Of a DNA stretch of 64,000 nt, positions 16,553 through 25,516 are shown piece by piece (positions within the stretch are counted from its first letter, which is position 1; each line of letters starts with the position of its first letter). The stretch is from Catelliglobosispora koreensis DSM 44566 (lineage in GTDB: Bacteria > Actinomycetota > Actinomycetes > Mycobacteriales > Micromonosporaceae): the NCBI RefSeq assembly GCF_000379685.1, contig NZ_KB903250.1, forward strand, positions 620,624 through 684,623. Direction: 5' to 3'. Made by a program: the position numbers and the translations under genes. The notes under the pieces are model-generated. The model saw only the letters and a program-made list of their open reading frames with translations. It was not told where the DNA came from and did no database searches.

Positions 16553-18469
16553 ATGCCCGACGCCCTCGAGTTGCTCGCCGCAGCCGTCGCTTCGGTATCG
16601 GGCGGAGACACTCGCCCTGGCCAGCAGGCCATGGCCGCCGCGATCGCCGATGCCGTTGAGGCTAGGGAACACCTCCTGGTCCAGGCGGGCACCGGCACCG
16701 GGAAGTCCTTGGCCTACCTCGCTCCCGCGCTGACCGTGGACGGTCCAGTCGTCATTTCGACAGCGACCCTGGCGCTGCAGTCCCAACTGGTCGAAAAGGA
16801 TCTTCCCCGGCTCAGTGCCGCGGTCAAGCCGCTGCTCGGCCGCGAACCGGTCTATGCCCTGCTCAAGGGGCGGCATCACTACCTCTGTCTGGCCAAAATG
16901 GAGCACGCCGACGAGGAAGACCCGCAGGACGCGCTGTTCGAGCGCACCAAGTGGCTCGGCGAGGCCGGCAAGCTAGGCAAGCAGATCGTTCGCATTCGCG
17001 AATGGGCCGACAAGACACTGACGGGTGACCGCGACGAGCTCGATCCCGGCGTTGACGACACGGCATGGCGCGCGGTGTCCACTCCAGCGCGCGAGTGTGT
17101 TGGCGCGACACGGTGTCCTTACGGCCCAGACTGTTTCGCCGAGCTGTCCCGGGCCCGCGCGCGCGAGGCCGACATCGTGGTGACCAACCACTCCCTGCTG
17201 TCGGTCGACATGCTGGCCGGCCGGCACATCGTGCCGCCACACAAACTTCTCGTCATTGATGAGGCCCACGAGCTGGCCGACCGCGTTTCCAGCGCGGCGC
17301 AGGCCGAGCTGACACCGTCGGCAATGGACGCCACGGCGCGGGCGGCTCGCCCGTTCGTGGAGCCAGAACTATTCCTGTCGCTTCAGGAGAGTGCCGACGC
17401 CCTCACGGTTGGCCTGGCCGACATCCAGCCCGGGCGCCTGACCGAGGGTCTGCCACCGGGCCTTCTCGAAGCGTGCACGCTCATCGACGCGGGAACGCGC
17501 CAGGCTCTGACCGCGATCGGCGAGGTTAAGGCTGACGATCCGGATCCGGTCCGCAAACAACAGGCGCGGGCGCTGCTCGACGATGCGTCCAAGACGGCGC
17601 AACGGCTCCTGGCCGACTCGGCACAAGACGTGGCCTGGGTCGACGCCGAGCCACGCCGCGCGCTGGTCGTCGCGCCGCTGTCCGTCGCGGGGCTGTTGCG
17701 CGAGAAGCTCTATGACGAACGCACCGTCATCGCGACGTCGGCCACTCTTGCTCTGGGCGGAAAGTTCGACACCATCGCACAGGCACTAGGCCAGACCGAC
17801 GGTTACCGCACGCTCGACGTCGGCTCGCCGTTTGACTATCAGAAGCAAGGCATCCTCTATGTCGCCGCGCATTTGCCCCGGCCGACCACGTCAGGGCTGT
17901 CCGACGCCGCGGGTAAAGAACTTTTGACGCTTATCAATGCACTCGGCGGGCGTACCCTCGGCTTGTTCTCCTCCAGGCGGGCGGCGCAGCAAGCCGCGGA
18001 CCTGGTGCGAGCGCAGACCGACCTGACCGTCCTGCTGCAAGGCGACGAGACGCTGCCAATCCTGGTGCGCAAATTCCGCGAGGACCGCAACAGTTGTTTG
18101 TTCGGCGTGATGTCGCTGTGGCAAGGCGTTGACGTGCCTGGCGACGCGTGTCAGCTGGTCGTGATCGACCGCTTGCCGTTCCCGCGGCCCGATGAGCCGC
18201 TCGCGGCGGCCCGTTCCGCGGCCGTCGACGCTTCCGGCGGTTCCGGCTTCGCCGCGGTCAGCGTTCCCATCGCCGCGATCCGGCTAGCCCAGGGCGTGGG
18301 CCGTTTGATCCGGTCCACAAACGACCGTGGTGTCGTGGCAGTCCTCGATTCGCGGCTGGAGTCGGCGCGAGGCTACGGCTCTTTCCTTCGGGCGAGCCTG
18401 CCGCCGTTCTGGTACACGACTAAGCCAGAAGTGGTGCAAGGTGCCCTGAAGCGCCTTGCCGCTACATAA
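16553..18469 (+). CDS. dinG: DinG/XPD-like Fe-S superfamily 2 helicase
   Basis: 638 aa from the ATG at 16553, 7 nt after -10 box TAGCGT (leaderless); upstream in-frame ATGs lack support. ATP-dependent 5'-3' DNA helicase. Walker A QAGTGTGKS (44-52), DEAH box VIDEAHELAD, and four Cys in the region between (one in GRHHYLC, then ECVGATRC and GPDCF) that match the Fe-S cluster insertion. Motif VI lies in QGVGRLIRS. Likely role in repair or unwinding of structured DNA. It diverges from the DUF402 gene with 73 nt between starts. Confidence 0.92.
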   Translation: MPDALELLAAAVASVSGGDTRPGQQAMAAAIADAVEAREHLLVQAGTGTGKSLAYLAPALTVDGPVVISTATLALQSQLVEKDLPRLSAAVKPLLGREPVYALLKGRHHYLCLAKMEHADEEDPQDALFERTKWLGEAGKLGKQIVRIREWADKTLTGDRDELDPGVDDTAWRAVSTPARECVGATRCPYGPDCFAELSRARAREADIVVTNHSLLSVDMLAGRHIVPPHKLLVIDEAHELADRVSSAAQAELTPSAMDATARAARPFVEPELFLSLQESADALTVGLADIQPGRLTEGLPPGLLEACTLIDAGTRQALTAIGEVKADDPDPVRKQQARALLDDASKTAQRLLADSAQDVAWVDAEPRRALVVAPLSVAGLLREKLYDERTVIATSATLALGGKFDTIAQALGQTDGYRTLDVGSPFDYQKQGILYVAAHLPRPTTSGLSDAAGKELLTLINALGGRTLGLFSSRRAAQQAADLVRAQTDLTVLLQGDETLPILVRKFREDRNSCLFGVMSLWQGVDVPGDACQLVVIDRLPFPRPDEPLAAARSAAVDASGGSGFAAVSVPIAAIRLAQGVGRLIRSTNDRGVVAVLDSRLESARGYGSFLRASLPPFWYTTKPEVVQGALKRLAAT

Positions 18470-18478
18470 TCCGCTAGC

Positions 18479-18793
18479 TCACGCCGCAGGCGGGGCCGGC
18501 TGCGAAGCCGCCGCGTTGCGTGCCTTGATGCCCTTGACCAGTTCGTAAATAGCGAAGATCGGCAGGATGAAGGCGTAGATCGAGACGAATACCGTGCTGC
18601 CTTCTTCGCCGAAGAAGTACAGGTAGACCAGGTATACCGAATACCCAAGAGCCACGACACCGAGGATGCCGTTGGCCGCCTTGCTTCCGATGCCCATGAA
18701 GAAGTTGACGAGCAGCAATACCGCGCTCAGAAAAAGGACACCGACGTAGATCAGAAATCCATCGCCGACGAAATAGTTGGTCAATTCTCGCAT
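18479..18793 (-). CDS. Small membrane protein, three TM segments
   Basis: 104 aa with hydrophobic stretches at about 13-34, 41-60 and 66-88, and a hydrophilic Ala/Pro C-terminus. No motif recognised. The ATG at 18793 has GGGAGGA about 10 nt upstream. The stop is 9 nt from that of convergent dinG, without an obvious terminator. Function unknown. Confidence 0.8.
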   Translation of the reverse strand: MRELTNYFVGDGFLIYVGVLFLSAVLLLVNFFMGIGSKAANGILGVVALGYSVYLVYLYFFGEEGSTVFVSIYAFILPIFAIYELVKGIKARNAAASQPAPPAA

Positions 18794-18873
18794 TGCAGGG
18801 GTTCCTCCCGTGAAGGGTGACTAGACGCAAGGAACCTAAAGAGCCGAATGAAAGCTCAAAATCAGCTGAAAGG

Positions 18874-19209
18874 CTAGAGATAAAGCCCGGTGGCGTTGTC
18901 CTCCACTCGCGACGCCGCGACAGCGTGCACGTCCCGTTCACGTAGCAGGACAAATGACTCACCGTGCAGTTCCACTTCGGATCTGTCATCGGGGTCGAAG
19001 AGCACCCGGTCTCCGGTTTGGATGGAGCGCACGTGCGGGCCGACACCGACCGCCGTGGCCCAGCTGAGCCGCGTCCCGACGGAGGCCGTGGCGGGAATCA
19101 CCAAACCGGCTGACGAGCGGCGCTCGCCTTCGGCGGCTTCGGTCCGCACCAGCACTCGGTCGTGCAGCAGGCGGATTGGCAAACCGGCGTCGGAGTGGGC
19201 TTTCGTCAC
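18874..19209 (-). CDS. Orphan GroES-like (Cpn10) protein
   Basis: 111 aa. The GroES fold is clear: LPIRLLHDRVLVRTE at the start, SSAGLVIPATA in the mobile-loop region, VGVGPHVRSIQTGDRVLFDP, then VELHGESFVLLRERDVHAV. I choose GTG 19209 because -10 box TATCGT ends 6 nt before it (leaderless); GTG 19215 would add two residues. No groEL is adjacent: the groEL of this window lies 20 kb away and has no groES beside it. It may be a specialised co-chaperonin or a Cpn10-fold protein with another job. Confidence 0.85.
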   Translation of the reverse strand: MTKAHSDAGLPIRLLHDRVLVRTEAAEGERRSSAGLVIPATASVGTRLSWATAVGVGPHVRSIQTGDRVLFDPDDRSEVELHGESFVLLRERDVHAVAASRVEDNATGLYL

Positions 19210-19253
19210 GGCCACACGATAGCGCGTTGCCCTAACGACGTACGCTCGGCTGC

Positions 19254-19559
19254 ATGACTCGATTCATCGCGGCCGCCCTGCTCAGTCTGACCCTGCTCGC
19301 TGGTTGCAGCAGCGACAACGTGAGCTGCGGCATCGACGAGTGCAAGGTGACGTTTGACCGTGGCGTGTCGGCGAGCGCTTCGGTGCTCGGCGTCGAGGCG
19401 AAGCTGGTCAGCGCCGAAGGTGACAACGTCACGCTAGAAGTCGCCGGCGAGCAGATCACGCTCACGACCGGCCAGACCGGCACGGAAGTGGCCGGCCTGA
19501 TGGTCTACCTCGACAAGGTCTCTGACACCCAGGTCGTGGTGCGCATCGCGCGCAACTAA
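19254..19559 (+). CDS. Small secreted lipoprotein
   Basis: 101 aa. A signal peptide with lipobox LAGC (15-18) predicts a lipid-anchored extracytoplasmic protein. The mature ~80 residues are beta-rich with two Cys close together (VSCGIDECKV). ATG 7 nt after -10 box TACGCT (leaderless). It diverges from the GroES-like gene with 44 nt between starts, and its stop interlocks with the convergent stop in the 4-mer CTAA. Function unknown. Confidence 0.85.
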   Translation: MTRFIAAALLSLTLLAGCSSDNVSCGIDECKVTFDRGVSASASVLGVEAKLVSAEGDNVTLEVAGEQITLTTGQTGTEVAGLMVYLDKVSDTQVVVRIARN

Positions 19560-20803
19560 GGCGTCGCCTCAGCGGCTTCTATCGATTTTTCCACTTCTGG
19601 ACGTGGTCGTTCGGCGAGCACGCGGATGCCGGTGTTCAGCATGGCGATCAGCGGCACCGCGATCAGGGCGCCGATGATGCCACCGAGCACGAGGCCCGCC
19701 GCGATGCCGACGATCACGGCCAGTGGGTGAATCGCCACTGCCCGGCCCATGATGAGGGGCTGAAGCAGGTGCCCTTCGATCTGCTGCACCGCGATCACGG
19801 CACCGAGCACGATCAGGGCGACGACCGGTCCCCTGATGACGAGGGCGACGAGCACCGCGACCGCGCCAGACAGCGTGGCACCGATGATCGGGATGAACGC
19901 GGTGAGGAACACCAGCGCGGCTAGTGGCAGCGCGAGCGCTGGCGGAATCTTGACCAGCAACAGCGCTGTTCCAATGCCCACGGCGTCGATGAAGGCCACG
20001 AGCACGGTCGCCCGGACGTAAGAGACCAGCGAGCGCCAGGCCGCCACAGCGGCGCGGTCCATGGGCTCGCGAGCGCGCGCGGGCACGAGGAAGAGACTGA
20101 ACTTCCAGATCTTGCGGCCGTCACGCAGGAAGAAGAACAGCGCGAAGATCGCCAGGAACGTGCCGCTGAGCACTTCGATCGCGGTCGTCGCGGTGTGGAT
20201 GGCACCCGAGGTCAGCGAGTCCTTGTTGGCGTTGAGCATTTCCTGGGCTTGCTTAATCAGGTTCTGCAGCTGGAAATCGTTGAGGTGCAACGGCCCGTTG
20301 CGCAACCAGTTCTGCACCTCGGTGAGGCCGGCTTCGGCCTTGGTCGTCAGCTCCGGCAGGCCCTCGACGAACGAATTCACGACCAGGGTGAGCGTGCCCA
20401 CGATGGCCGCGATCCCTCCGATCACGACGATCGTCGTGGCGAGCGAAGGGTGCACACGCGCGCGGCGCAGCCAGCCGACGGCCGGTGACAGCAGCGCGGT
20501 GAGCAGCATCGCGATGGTGAGCGGAATGATGACGATGCTGAGCCGGCCCATCAGCCAGAACACGCCCCAGCCCACAACAGCGATGGCGATCAGGCGCCAG
20601 GCCCAGGCCCCCGCGATGCGCACGCCGGGCGCCACGTGAACATCATCGCGGCTGATAGTGGTGCTGTGGTTGAGTTCCGTGACGGCCGTTTCGGCGGCCT
20701 CGAGAGCGTCGTGTTCGGTGCGCTGGTCTTCGGCCACCCGGGCGGCGCGCACCGCCTCATAAGCACGGCGGATATTGGCACGCGCCTGTTCAAACCGGCC
20801 CAC
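19556..20803 (-). CDS. AI-2E/PerM-family membrane protein
   Basis: 415 aa. About eight membrane segments in the AI-2E transporter (UPF0118) pattern: two N-terminal segments, a soluble loop (GLPELTTKAEAGLTEVQNW), then FFFLRDGRKIW and the conserved LVFLTAFIPIIGATLSGAVAVLVAL and GHLLQPLIMGRAVAIHPLAVIVG stretches. A ~60-residue charged cytoplasmic N-terminus precedes the first segment. GTG start with GGGAGG 5 nt upstream. Members export small molecules or act as Na+/H+ antiporters; the substrate here is unknown. Confidence 0.9.
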   Translation of the reverse strand: MGRFEQARANIRRAYEAVRAARVAEDQRTEHDALEAAETAVTELNHSTTISRDDVHVAPGVRIAGAWAWRLIAIAVVGWGVFWLMGRLSIVIIPLTIAMLLTALLSPAVGWLRRARVHPSLATTIVVIGGIAAIVGTLTLVVNSFVEGLPELTTKAEAGLTEVQNWLRNGPLHLNDFQLQNLIKQAQEMLNANKDSLTSGAIHTATTAIEVLSGTFLAIFALFFFLRDGRKIWKFSLFLVPARAREPMDRAAVAAWRSLVSYVRATVLVAFIDAVGIGTALLLVKIPPALALPLAALVFLTAFIPIIGATLSGAVAVLVALVIRGPVVALIVLGAVIAVQQIEGHLLQPLIMGRAVAIHPLAVIVGIAAGLVLGGIIGALIAVPLIAMLNTGIRVLAERPRPEVEKSIEAAEATP

Positions 20804-20833
20804 TGAGCCTCCCCTGGTTACGACAAACCCACC

Positions 20834-22150
20834 CTAGTAGTGAACACCTACGGGTGACAGCTGGATCGGCAGGGGCACGACTGGCTCCGCTGGCGGTCCG
20901 ACAACGCGGGTTTGTCCATCGGGGAACGTGATGTGATAGGCGTTTCCGTCCCAGAACGCCTGTGGCATCTGCGGGTCGCGGGCGGCGTAGACATTGCGGG
21001 CGTTCACTATCCGTTGCAGCATCTGGTGTTCGTCTGCCGCTGTGTAGGTGTCAAGCCCACGGTCGAGGTTGTCGCGCACTATCGCCAGACGGGTCGCCGC
21101 GGCCTGGAACTCCTTCATGGCGCGACGGCCGGGCTCACCGGCGACGCGACGGGCCCAGGTGCGCGCGGCGTGCCGTCCGCTGAGGGTGGCCATGGCGGCC
21201 ACTTCTGGCGGGCTCATCCAGCCGGCCGCGGCGTAGACAGGCAGCATCCTGACGGCGAGCCGGCCTTCGTGGGCACGCAGCCAGAGCGCGAGCCCCGCCA
21301 TGCCGAGGAAGATGGGCACCATGACGGCCACGTAGCCGTAGAGGAAGACGTAGGGCCCACGGTCGGCACTGAGCAGTGCCATGAGGTTCCACGCGCCGTG
21401 CAGCATCATCGCCAGAATCAGGCCGGGCAGCGGTGCCAGCACACGCACCCAGGTTTGTGAGGCGCGAGCGGCGAAACCAATGCCGATGCCCGTCATCGCC
21501 GTGAACAGCGGGTGGGCGAACCCGGACATGAAGATGCGGGCGAGGAACAGGGCGAAGACCGACGCCACACCGGAAGCCGGGCCATATTGCTCGTAGCTTG
21601 AGGCGAAGCCGTGGCCGCCCAGGTAAAGGATGTTTTCCACCATGGCGAACCCGACGGCGGAAAGTCCACAGTAGACAATCGCGTCGGTGAACCCGGAGAT
21701 CTTCTCCCGCCGGAACCACAGCACCGCGAGCGGGAACGCCGCCTTCATGATTTCTTCGATGAACGGTGCGACCAGCACGCCGACGAGCGCGTCTGGCAGC
21801 AGGTTCGAGGCGCCCGTGTTCGTCCAGTAGGCGACGGATGTCGCGACGAACGCGCCCCACAGGAACGTGAGCACCAGGTAGTGCTTGGGTTCTGGCTCGA
21901 ACCGGTCGAGCCACATGAAGCAGGCAACCAGGACAGGCACTGGCAAAACCGCGGCGGCGAGACCGATCGCGATGCCCAGCGGGCCTAGCCCGAAACTCAA
22001 GACGACGCCCATGTTCGCCATGCCGGCCACGATCAGCACGATCACGATGGTCAGCAGCGCCCACCTGGGCATCCGCCCGCGGCGCTTCGCTGCGAAGGCC
22101 GGTGCCGGAGGAGGTGAGATCCCGGTCTCAGGTCCTGGGACTATTGCCAT
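20834..22150 (-). CDS. PrsW-family intramembrane metalloprotease
   Basis: 438 aa with about eight membrane segments and a ~170-residue cytoplasmic tail. The PrsW/CAAX-like catalytic motifs are present: EEIMK (132-136), the VENILY segment around E172 and His in SGFAHPLF (213). Such proteases cleave membrane proteins, for example anti-sigma factors. The ATG lies 6 nt after -10 box TAGCCT (leaderless). It diverges from the SAM-IV riboswitch. The substrate is unknown. Confidence 0.9.
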   Translation of the reverse strand: MAIVPGPETGISPPPAPAFAAKRRGRMPRWALLTIVIVLIVAGMANMGVVLSFGLGPLGIAIGLAAAVLPVPVLVACFMWLDRFEPEPKHYLVLTFLWGAFVATSVAYWTNTGASNLLPDALVGVLVAPFIEEIMKAAFPLAVLWFRREKISGFTDAIVYCGLSAVGFAMVENILYLGGHGFASSYEQYGPASGVASVFALFLARIFMSGFAHPLFTAMTGIGIGFAARASQTWVRVLAPLPGLILAMMLHGAWNLMALLSADRGPYVFLYGYVAVMVPIFLGMAGLALWLRAHEGRLAVRMLPVYAAAGWMSPPEVAAMATLSGRHAARTWARRVAGEPGRRAMKEFQAAATRLAIVRDNLDRGLDTYTAADEHQMLQRIVNARNVYAARDPQMPQAFWDGNAYHITFPDGQTRVVGPPAEPVVPLPIQLSPVGVHY

Positions 22151-22182
22151 GGCGACAGGCTACAGACTTAAACTGTCCAACA

Positions 22183-22309
22183 GGTCACGAGTGCCAGCAG
22201 AAAAGCCCCGGCTTGCTGGCCGGCAACCCTCCTCCGCGGTGGGGTGCCCCGGGTGATGACCGGGCCCCAGGCGCGATGGCCGCGCCGGGCGCAAGTGCGG
22301 AGGTGCTCT
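22183..22309 (+). ncRNA. SAM-IV riboswitch
   Basis: The sequence GGTCACGAGTGCCAGC, AAGCCCCGGCTTGCTGGCCGG, CAACCCTCC, CGCGGTGGGGTGCCCCGGG and TGATGACC follows the SAM-IV aptamer of actinomycetes; GGTCA and TGACC close the basal stem. A 3' part (to about 22309) contains the ribosome-binding site GGAGG (22299-22303), 6 nt before the GTG of the downstream gene, so SAM would control translation initiation. A TAAACT -10 box lies at 22169-22174. The 3' boundary is approximate. Confidence 0.9.
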
Positions 22310-23557
22310 GTGACTATCGTCTGTACGCCCGTTGACGTCCCCGTGTCCACGACACCGGTGACCCCGGGAAGCCTTGAAGTCCTTGGTGTTCCTGGGCAAA
22401 TCAACCTCGATTACGCCGCTACGGCACCCTGTCTCAAGGCGGCCGCTGACGCGGTAACGGAGCTGTTGCCTTGGTACGGCTCGGTGCACCGTGGCGCGGG
22501 CGCCCTTTCCCAGCGCTGCACGCTCGAATACGAACGGTCGAGGCAGACGGTCGGCGACTTCGCCGGCGCCCGTGCCGACGACCACGTCATCTTCACCCGC
22601 AACACGACCGATGCGCTCAACCTGCTGGCGCACTGTCTGCCCCGGGGCACGACAGTCATCACTTTCGGCAGTGAGCACCACGCGAATCTGCTGCCCTGGC
22701 ACCACCCGGTACGCCTGCCTGTGCCCTCTTCGCGCACGGAAGCTTTGCGGAGCCTGGCGAAAGCGCTCAGCGTTAACTTCCAGACCGACGTGCTGGTGAG
22801 CGTGACCGGTGCCAGCAATGTGACCGGTGAGCTGTGGCCGATCGCTGAGCTGGCCCACATCGCGCATCGTCACGGTGCCCGCATCGCGGTGGACGCCGCT
22901 CAGCTCGCCCCGCATGTGCCCGTGGACATGTCGGCATTGGACCTTGACTACTTGGCGTTGTCGGGCCACAAGCTTTATGCCCCGTTCGGCGCTGGTGTGC
23001 TCGTGGGCCGTGGCGACTGGCTCGATGCCGCACCGCCAGCCATCAAGGGCGGCGGCGCGACGGCCCGCGTGGGTGACGCGACACACGACATTCAGTGGAC
23101 GACCGGCCCGGCCCGGCATGAAGCTGGCACGCCAAACCTGCTCGGAGCGGTCGCTTTGGCCAAGGTTTGCGCGACGCTCGAAGCCGCTGACCGGCAAGCC
23201 CTGCACGCCCGGGAGCAACAGCTCCTGAACCGGCTGCGGGAGGGCCTGTCCAAACTGGATGGTGTGGAAGAGCTGCGCACCTTCGAGCCGAACGCACCCC
23301 GCATCGGCGTGGTTTCCTTTGCTGTCAAGGGCCGTGACTCAGCCGAGATCGCTGAGGCGCTCGCGCGAAAGCACCACATCGGCGTACGCGATGGATTGTT
23401 TTGTGCGCATCCCTTGGCCCGCAGGCTGCTCGGTGAGGCCAGTGTGCGCGGAGGCTGGGCTGGGGTTCCGGCAACGGCCCTGCGGGCGAGTATTGGCCTG
23501 GGCACTACGGAATCTGATGTGGACGCTCTGCTGGCTGCGCTATCGACGGAGCTTTAG
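22310..23557 (+). CDS. Class-V aminotransferase / cysteine desulfurase-like PLP enzyme
   Basis: 415 aa from the GTG at 22310, just behind the SAM-IV riboswitch. PLP fold-type I enzyme resembling SufS/CsdA. INLDYAATAP starts the domain, SEHHANLLPW is the substrate loop, DAAQLAPH gives the PLP Asp (about 195), and SGHKLYAPFGAG holds the PLP Lys (221). A Cys in RDGLFCAHPLARR lies near the C-terminal active-site loop. SAM control suggests a job in methionine or homocysteine sulfur flow, not Fe-S assembly. The 3' end overlaps convergent FUSC by 53 nt. Confidence 0.88.
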   Translation: MTIVCTPVDVPVSTTPVTPGSLEVLGVPGQINLDYAATAPCLKAAADAVTELLPWYGSVHRGAGALSQRCTLEYERSRQTVGDFAGARADDHVIFTRNTTDALNLLAHCLPRGTTVITFGSEHHANLLPWHHPVRLPVPSSRTEALRSLAKALSVNFQTDVLVSVTGASNVTGELWPIAELAHIAHRHGARIAVDAAQLAPHVPVDMSALDLDYLALSGHKLYAPFGAGVLVGRGDWLDAAPPAIKGGGATARVGDATHDIQWTTGPARHEAGTPNLLGAVALAKVCATLEAADRQALHAREQQLLNRLREGLSKLDGVEELRTFEPNAPRIGVVSFAVKGRDSAEIAEALARKHHIGVRDGLFCAHPLARRLLGEASVRGGWAGVPATALRASIGLGTTESDVDALLAALSTEL

Positions 23558-24650
23558 CCGACTTACGCACCAGGCGGTTGGCTTCTTCTGGCGTCGGCCC
23601 CGATGCGGTGATGAGATCGGTTGCCGTGGAACGAATCTGGGCGACGACGACACTGCCGGAAAAGCCGAGGCCCGCTTGATAGGCCTCAGCACAAGCCCGC
23701 ACTGCTCGCACGGCGGCGGCGCGGGCGGCCAGCGGTTCAGTGCCCTCGCCTAGTTCGCGGCGCAGCCAGGTAACCGCTTCGGACAGCGCCTGGATAGCGG
23801 CCGAAAGCGAAGGCGGAATCGGCTCCCCGTCTTGGAGCATGGACAGCGAACGCCGCACGAGCACACGGGTGTTGCGTAACGCGCGGGCGACGTAGTCGGA
23901 AGACTCGACATACTGCGCTAGAGCCAGCTTCTTGCGCCACCGCAACGGTGCCACGGTAGAGATCTCGCGTCCCGCGTTGATGGCGTCGTTGTAGGCGCGC
24001 AGTTGTGCCTCGGCGTCCCGCAACCGGTCGAGCGCGGCGTCGGCCATCGCCTGGTCCTTTTTCGACAGCGCTATGGCGGTGTCTGCCAGGCCTTCGGCCA
24101 GCGAGTTCAGCATCGGTGTCGCCGCGCGCCCCACGACGGTCAGCGGATTGAGCGGCAGCAGCAACGCCATCACGCCCAGCCCGACCGCCCCGCCAACGAC
24201 AGCGTCCACGAAACGGCTGAAGTAGTAGTCGTTTTGCGGAGGGATCAGGGTCGCGACCAGTGAAGCCGATGACGCGGCCTGGGTAACCAGCGGTGCCGAT
24301 CCGCCCGCGAAGATCGCGATTAGCACGGCGAGCAGCACGGCCAGACCGACCTGCCAAGCGCCTCGGCCAATGACGAGGATCAGTGCCTCACCGAGCAGGA
24401 TGCCGACCGCGTTTCCGGCGACGATCTCGGCCGCGCGGCGCATCCGCTCACCGACGCTGACCGCGAGCACCACGACGGCGGCGATCGGGGCGAAGAACGG
24501 CTGGTGGTGGCCGAGCAGATGGTGCGAGACATACCACGCGAGCCCGGCCGCGACACCGACTTGAAGGGCCAGCGCGAGCGCGCCGCGCACGCGGTTCACG
24601 CGGTCTTTCAGTGACGCACGCGACCGCGCGGCCATCTCGCCGGCGTCCAT
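23505..24650 (-). CDS. FUSC-family membrane protein
   Basis: 381 aa. Six membrane segments in the first ~190 residues (fusaric-acid-resistance/aromatic acid exporter type; HHLLGHHQPFFAPIAAVVVLAVSVGERMRRAAEIVAGNAVGILLGE is the typical first half), then a ~190-residue helical cytoplasmic domain. ATG 6 nt after -10 box TAAGTT (leaderless), in a shared promoter with the divergent HD gene. Probable efflux component; substrate unknown. Confidence 0.87.
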   Translation of the reverse strand: MDAGEMAARSRASLKDRVNRVRGALALALQVGVAAGLAWYVSHHLLGHHQPFFAPIAAVVVLAVSVGERMRRAAEIVAGNAVGILLGEALILVIGRGAWQVGLAVLLAVLIAIFAGGSAPLVTQAASSASLVATLIPPQNDYYFSRFVDAVVGGAVGLGVMALLLPLNPLTVVGRAATPMLNSLAEGLADTAIALSKKDQAMADAALDRLRDAEAQLRAYNDAINAGREISTVAPLRWRKKLALAQYVESSDYVARALRNTRVLVRRSLSMLQDGEPIPPSLSAAIQALSEAVTWLRRELGEGTEPLAARAAAVRAVRACAEAYQAGLGFSGSVVVAQIRSTATDLITASGPTPEEANRLVRKSAKAPSIAQPAERPHQIP

Positions 24651-24656
24651 GGGGTC

Positions 24657-24666
24657 AACTTATGCT
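24657..24666. promoter_or_regulatory. Bidirectional -10 element AACTTATGCT
   Basis: TAAGTT (minus) and TATGCT (plus) share the central TA. The minus ATG (24650) and the plus ATG (24673) are each exactly 6 nt away, so both mRNAs would be leaderless and 22 nt separate the two starts. Confidence 0.72.
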
Positions 24667-24672
24667 CAGCTC

Positions 24673-25275
24673 ATGCCGCTGGAAGGGCGTTTCTGCGCAT
24701 CGGCCCGGGCCGCTGGAGCCACGGCTTTGGCGTCCACGCTCGACGCCGTCGAAGCCGAGTTGATCGCCCGCTGGTCCGAGCCGCACCGCAGCTATCACAA
24801 CCTTGATCACCTTGAGGCCGTGCTTGAGGAGACCGAGGCCGACCCCATCGCGGCACTGGCGGCCTGGGGTCACGACGCGATCTACGATCCCCGGTCGAAC
24901 GCCAATGAAGAGCGCAGCGCCCAGCTCATGGCGGGGTTGCTCCAGCGCTGCGCCGTTCCGCTTCCCGTTCTTTCTGAAACCCTCCGTCTGGTACGCCTCA
25001 CGGCAGGCCACGCCGTGAAAGCTGACGATCACCGGGGAGCGCTGTTAGCCGACGCGGATTTGGCCGTGTTAACCCGGCCCTGGCCCGGCTATCAGTCCTA
25101 TGTGGACGCTGTGCGCGCCGAATACGCCCACGTGCCAGACGAGCTATGGCGTATCGGGCGGGCAGCTGTTCTCCAGTCGCTGCTGGACCTTCCGGCCCTG
25201 TTCCGCCTGCACCCTGAGAGGGAAGCCACAGCACGCGCCAATCTTGCCCGCGAGCTGGCTACACTCAGCCCGTAA
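24673..25275 (+). CDS. HD-superfamily metal-dependent phosphohydrolase
   Basis: 200 aa from the ATG at 24673 (6 nt after TATGCT; the longer in-frame start at 24649 overlaps the promoter). Metal-binding residues: His in YHNLDH (42 and 46), the WGHD pair (67-68) and the [13 protein letters not shown] helix. It resembles the COG4339 group of predicted HD phosphohydrolases. The substrate is unknown. The FMN riboswitch begins 5 nt after its stop. Confidence 0.85.
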   Translation: MPLEGRFCASARAAGATALASTLDAVEAELIARWSEPHRSYHNLDHLEAVLEETEADPIAALAAWGHDAIYDPRSNANEERSAQLMAGLLQRCAVPLPVLSETLRLVRLTAGHAVKADDHRGALLADADLAVLTRPWPGYQSYVDAVRAEYAHVPDELWRIGRAAVLQSLLDLPALFRLHPEREATARANLARELATLSP

Positions 25276-25280
25276 CGCTT

Positions 25281-25406
25281 GCGTACTCCGGGGTCGGTGT
25301 AATTCCGAACCGGCGGTGATAGTCCGCGACCCGTTGGCAGCCAGCTAACGGTTGAGCCGGTGAAATTCCGGCACCGACGGTGAAAGTCCGGATGGGAGAA
25401 GTACGC
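25281..25406 (+). ncRNA. FMN riboswitch (RFN element)
   Basis: Canonical RFN blocks in order: CCGGGGTCGGTG, AATTCCGAACCGGCGGT, AGTCCGCGACCC, GAGCCGGTGAAATTCCGGC, ACCGACGGTGAAAGTCCGG and ATGGGAGAAG. P1 is closed by GCGTACT (25281-25287) and AGTACGC (25400-25406). A TACACT -10 box at 25260-25265 places transcription start inside the end of the HD gene. It senses FMN and controls ribB. Confidence 0.96.
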
Positions 25407-25469
25407 GGCGAGCAGATCGCACCTGTCTTCACGAAGGTGCTTCTTCTCGTGTCCCCGGAAGCCGTAAGT

Positions 25470-25516
25470 CCAGGCCCGGGGAACGGTTCCCCGGCCTGGC
25501 CTATTACCAGGAGGGG
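25470..25516 (+). promoter_or_regulatory. ribB expression platform with hidden ribosome-binding site
   Basis: CCAGGCC-C-GGGGAA and TTCCCCGGCCTGG (25470-25499) form a 13-bp stem with one bulged C and no U-run. The last five bases CCTGG (25495-25499) can instead pair with CCAGG (25507-25511), which covers part of AGGAGG (25509-25514). The two folds exclude each other, so the long stem frees the ribosome-binding site and the short one blocks it. Confidence 0.55.

Noticed and set aside
22512..23218. Minus-strand frame across the aminotransferase gene
   Set aside because: Shadow; the plus-strand PLP enzyme is conserved and follows a riboswitch.
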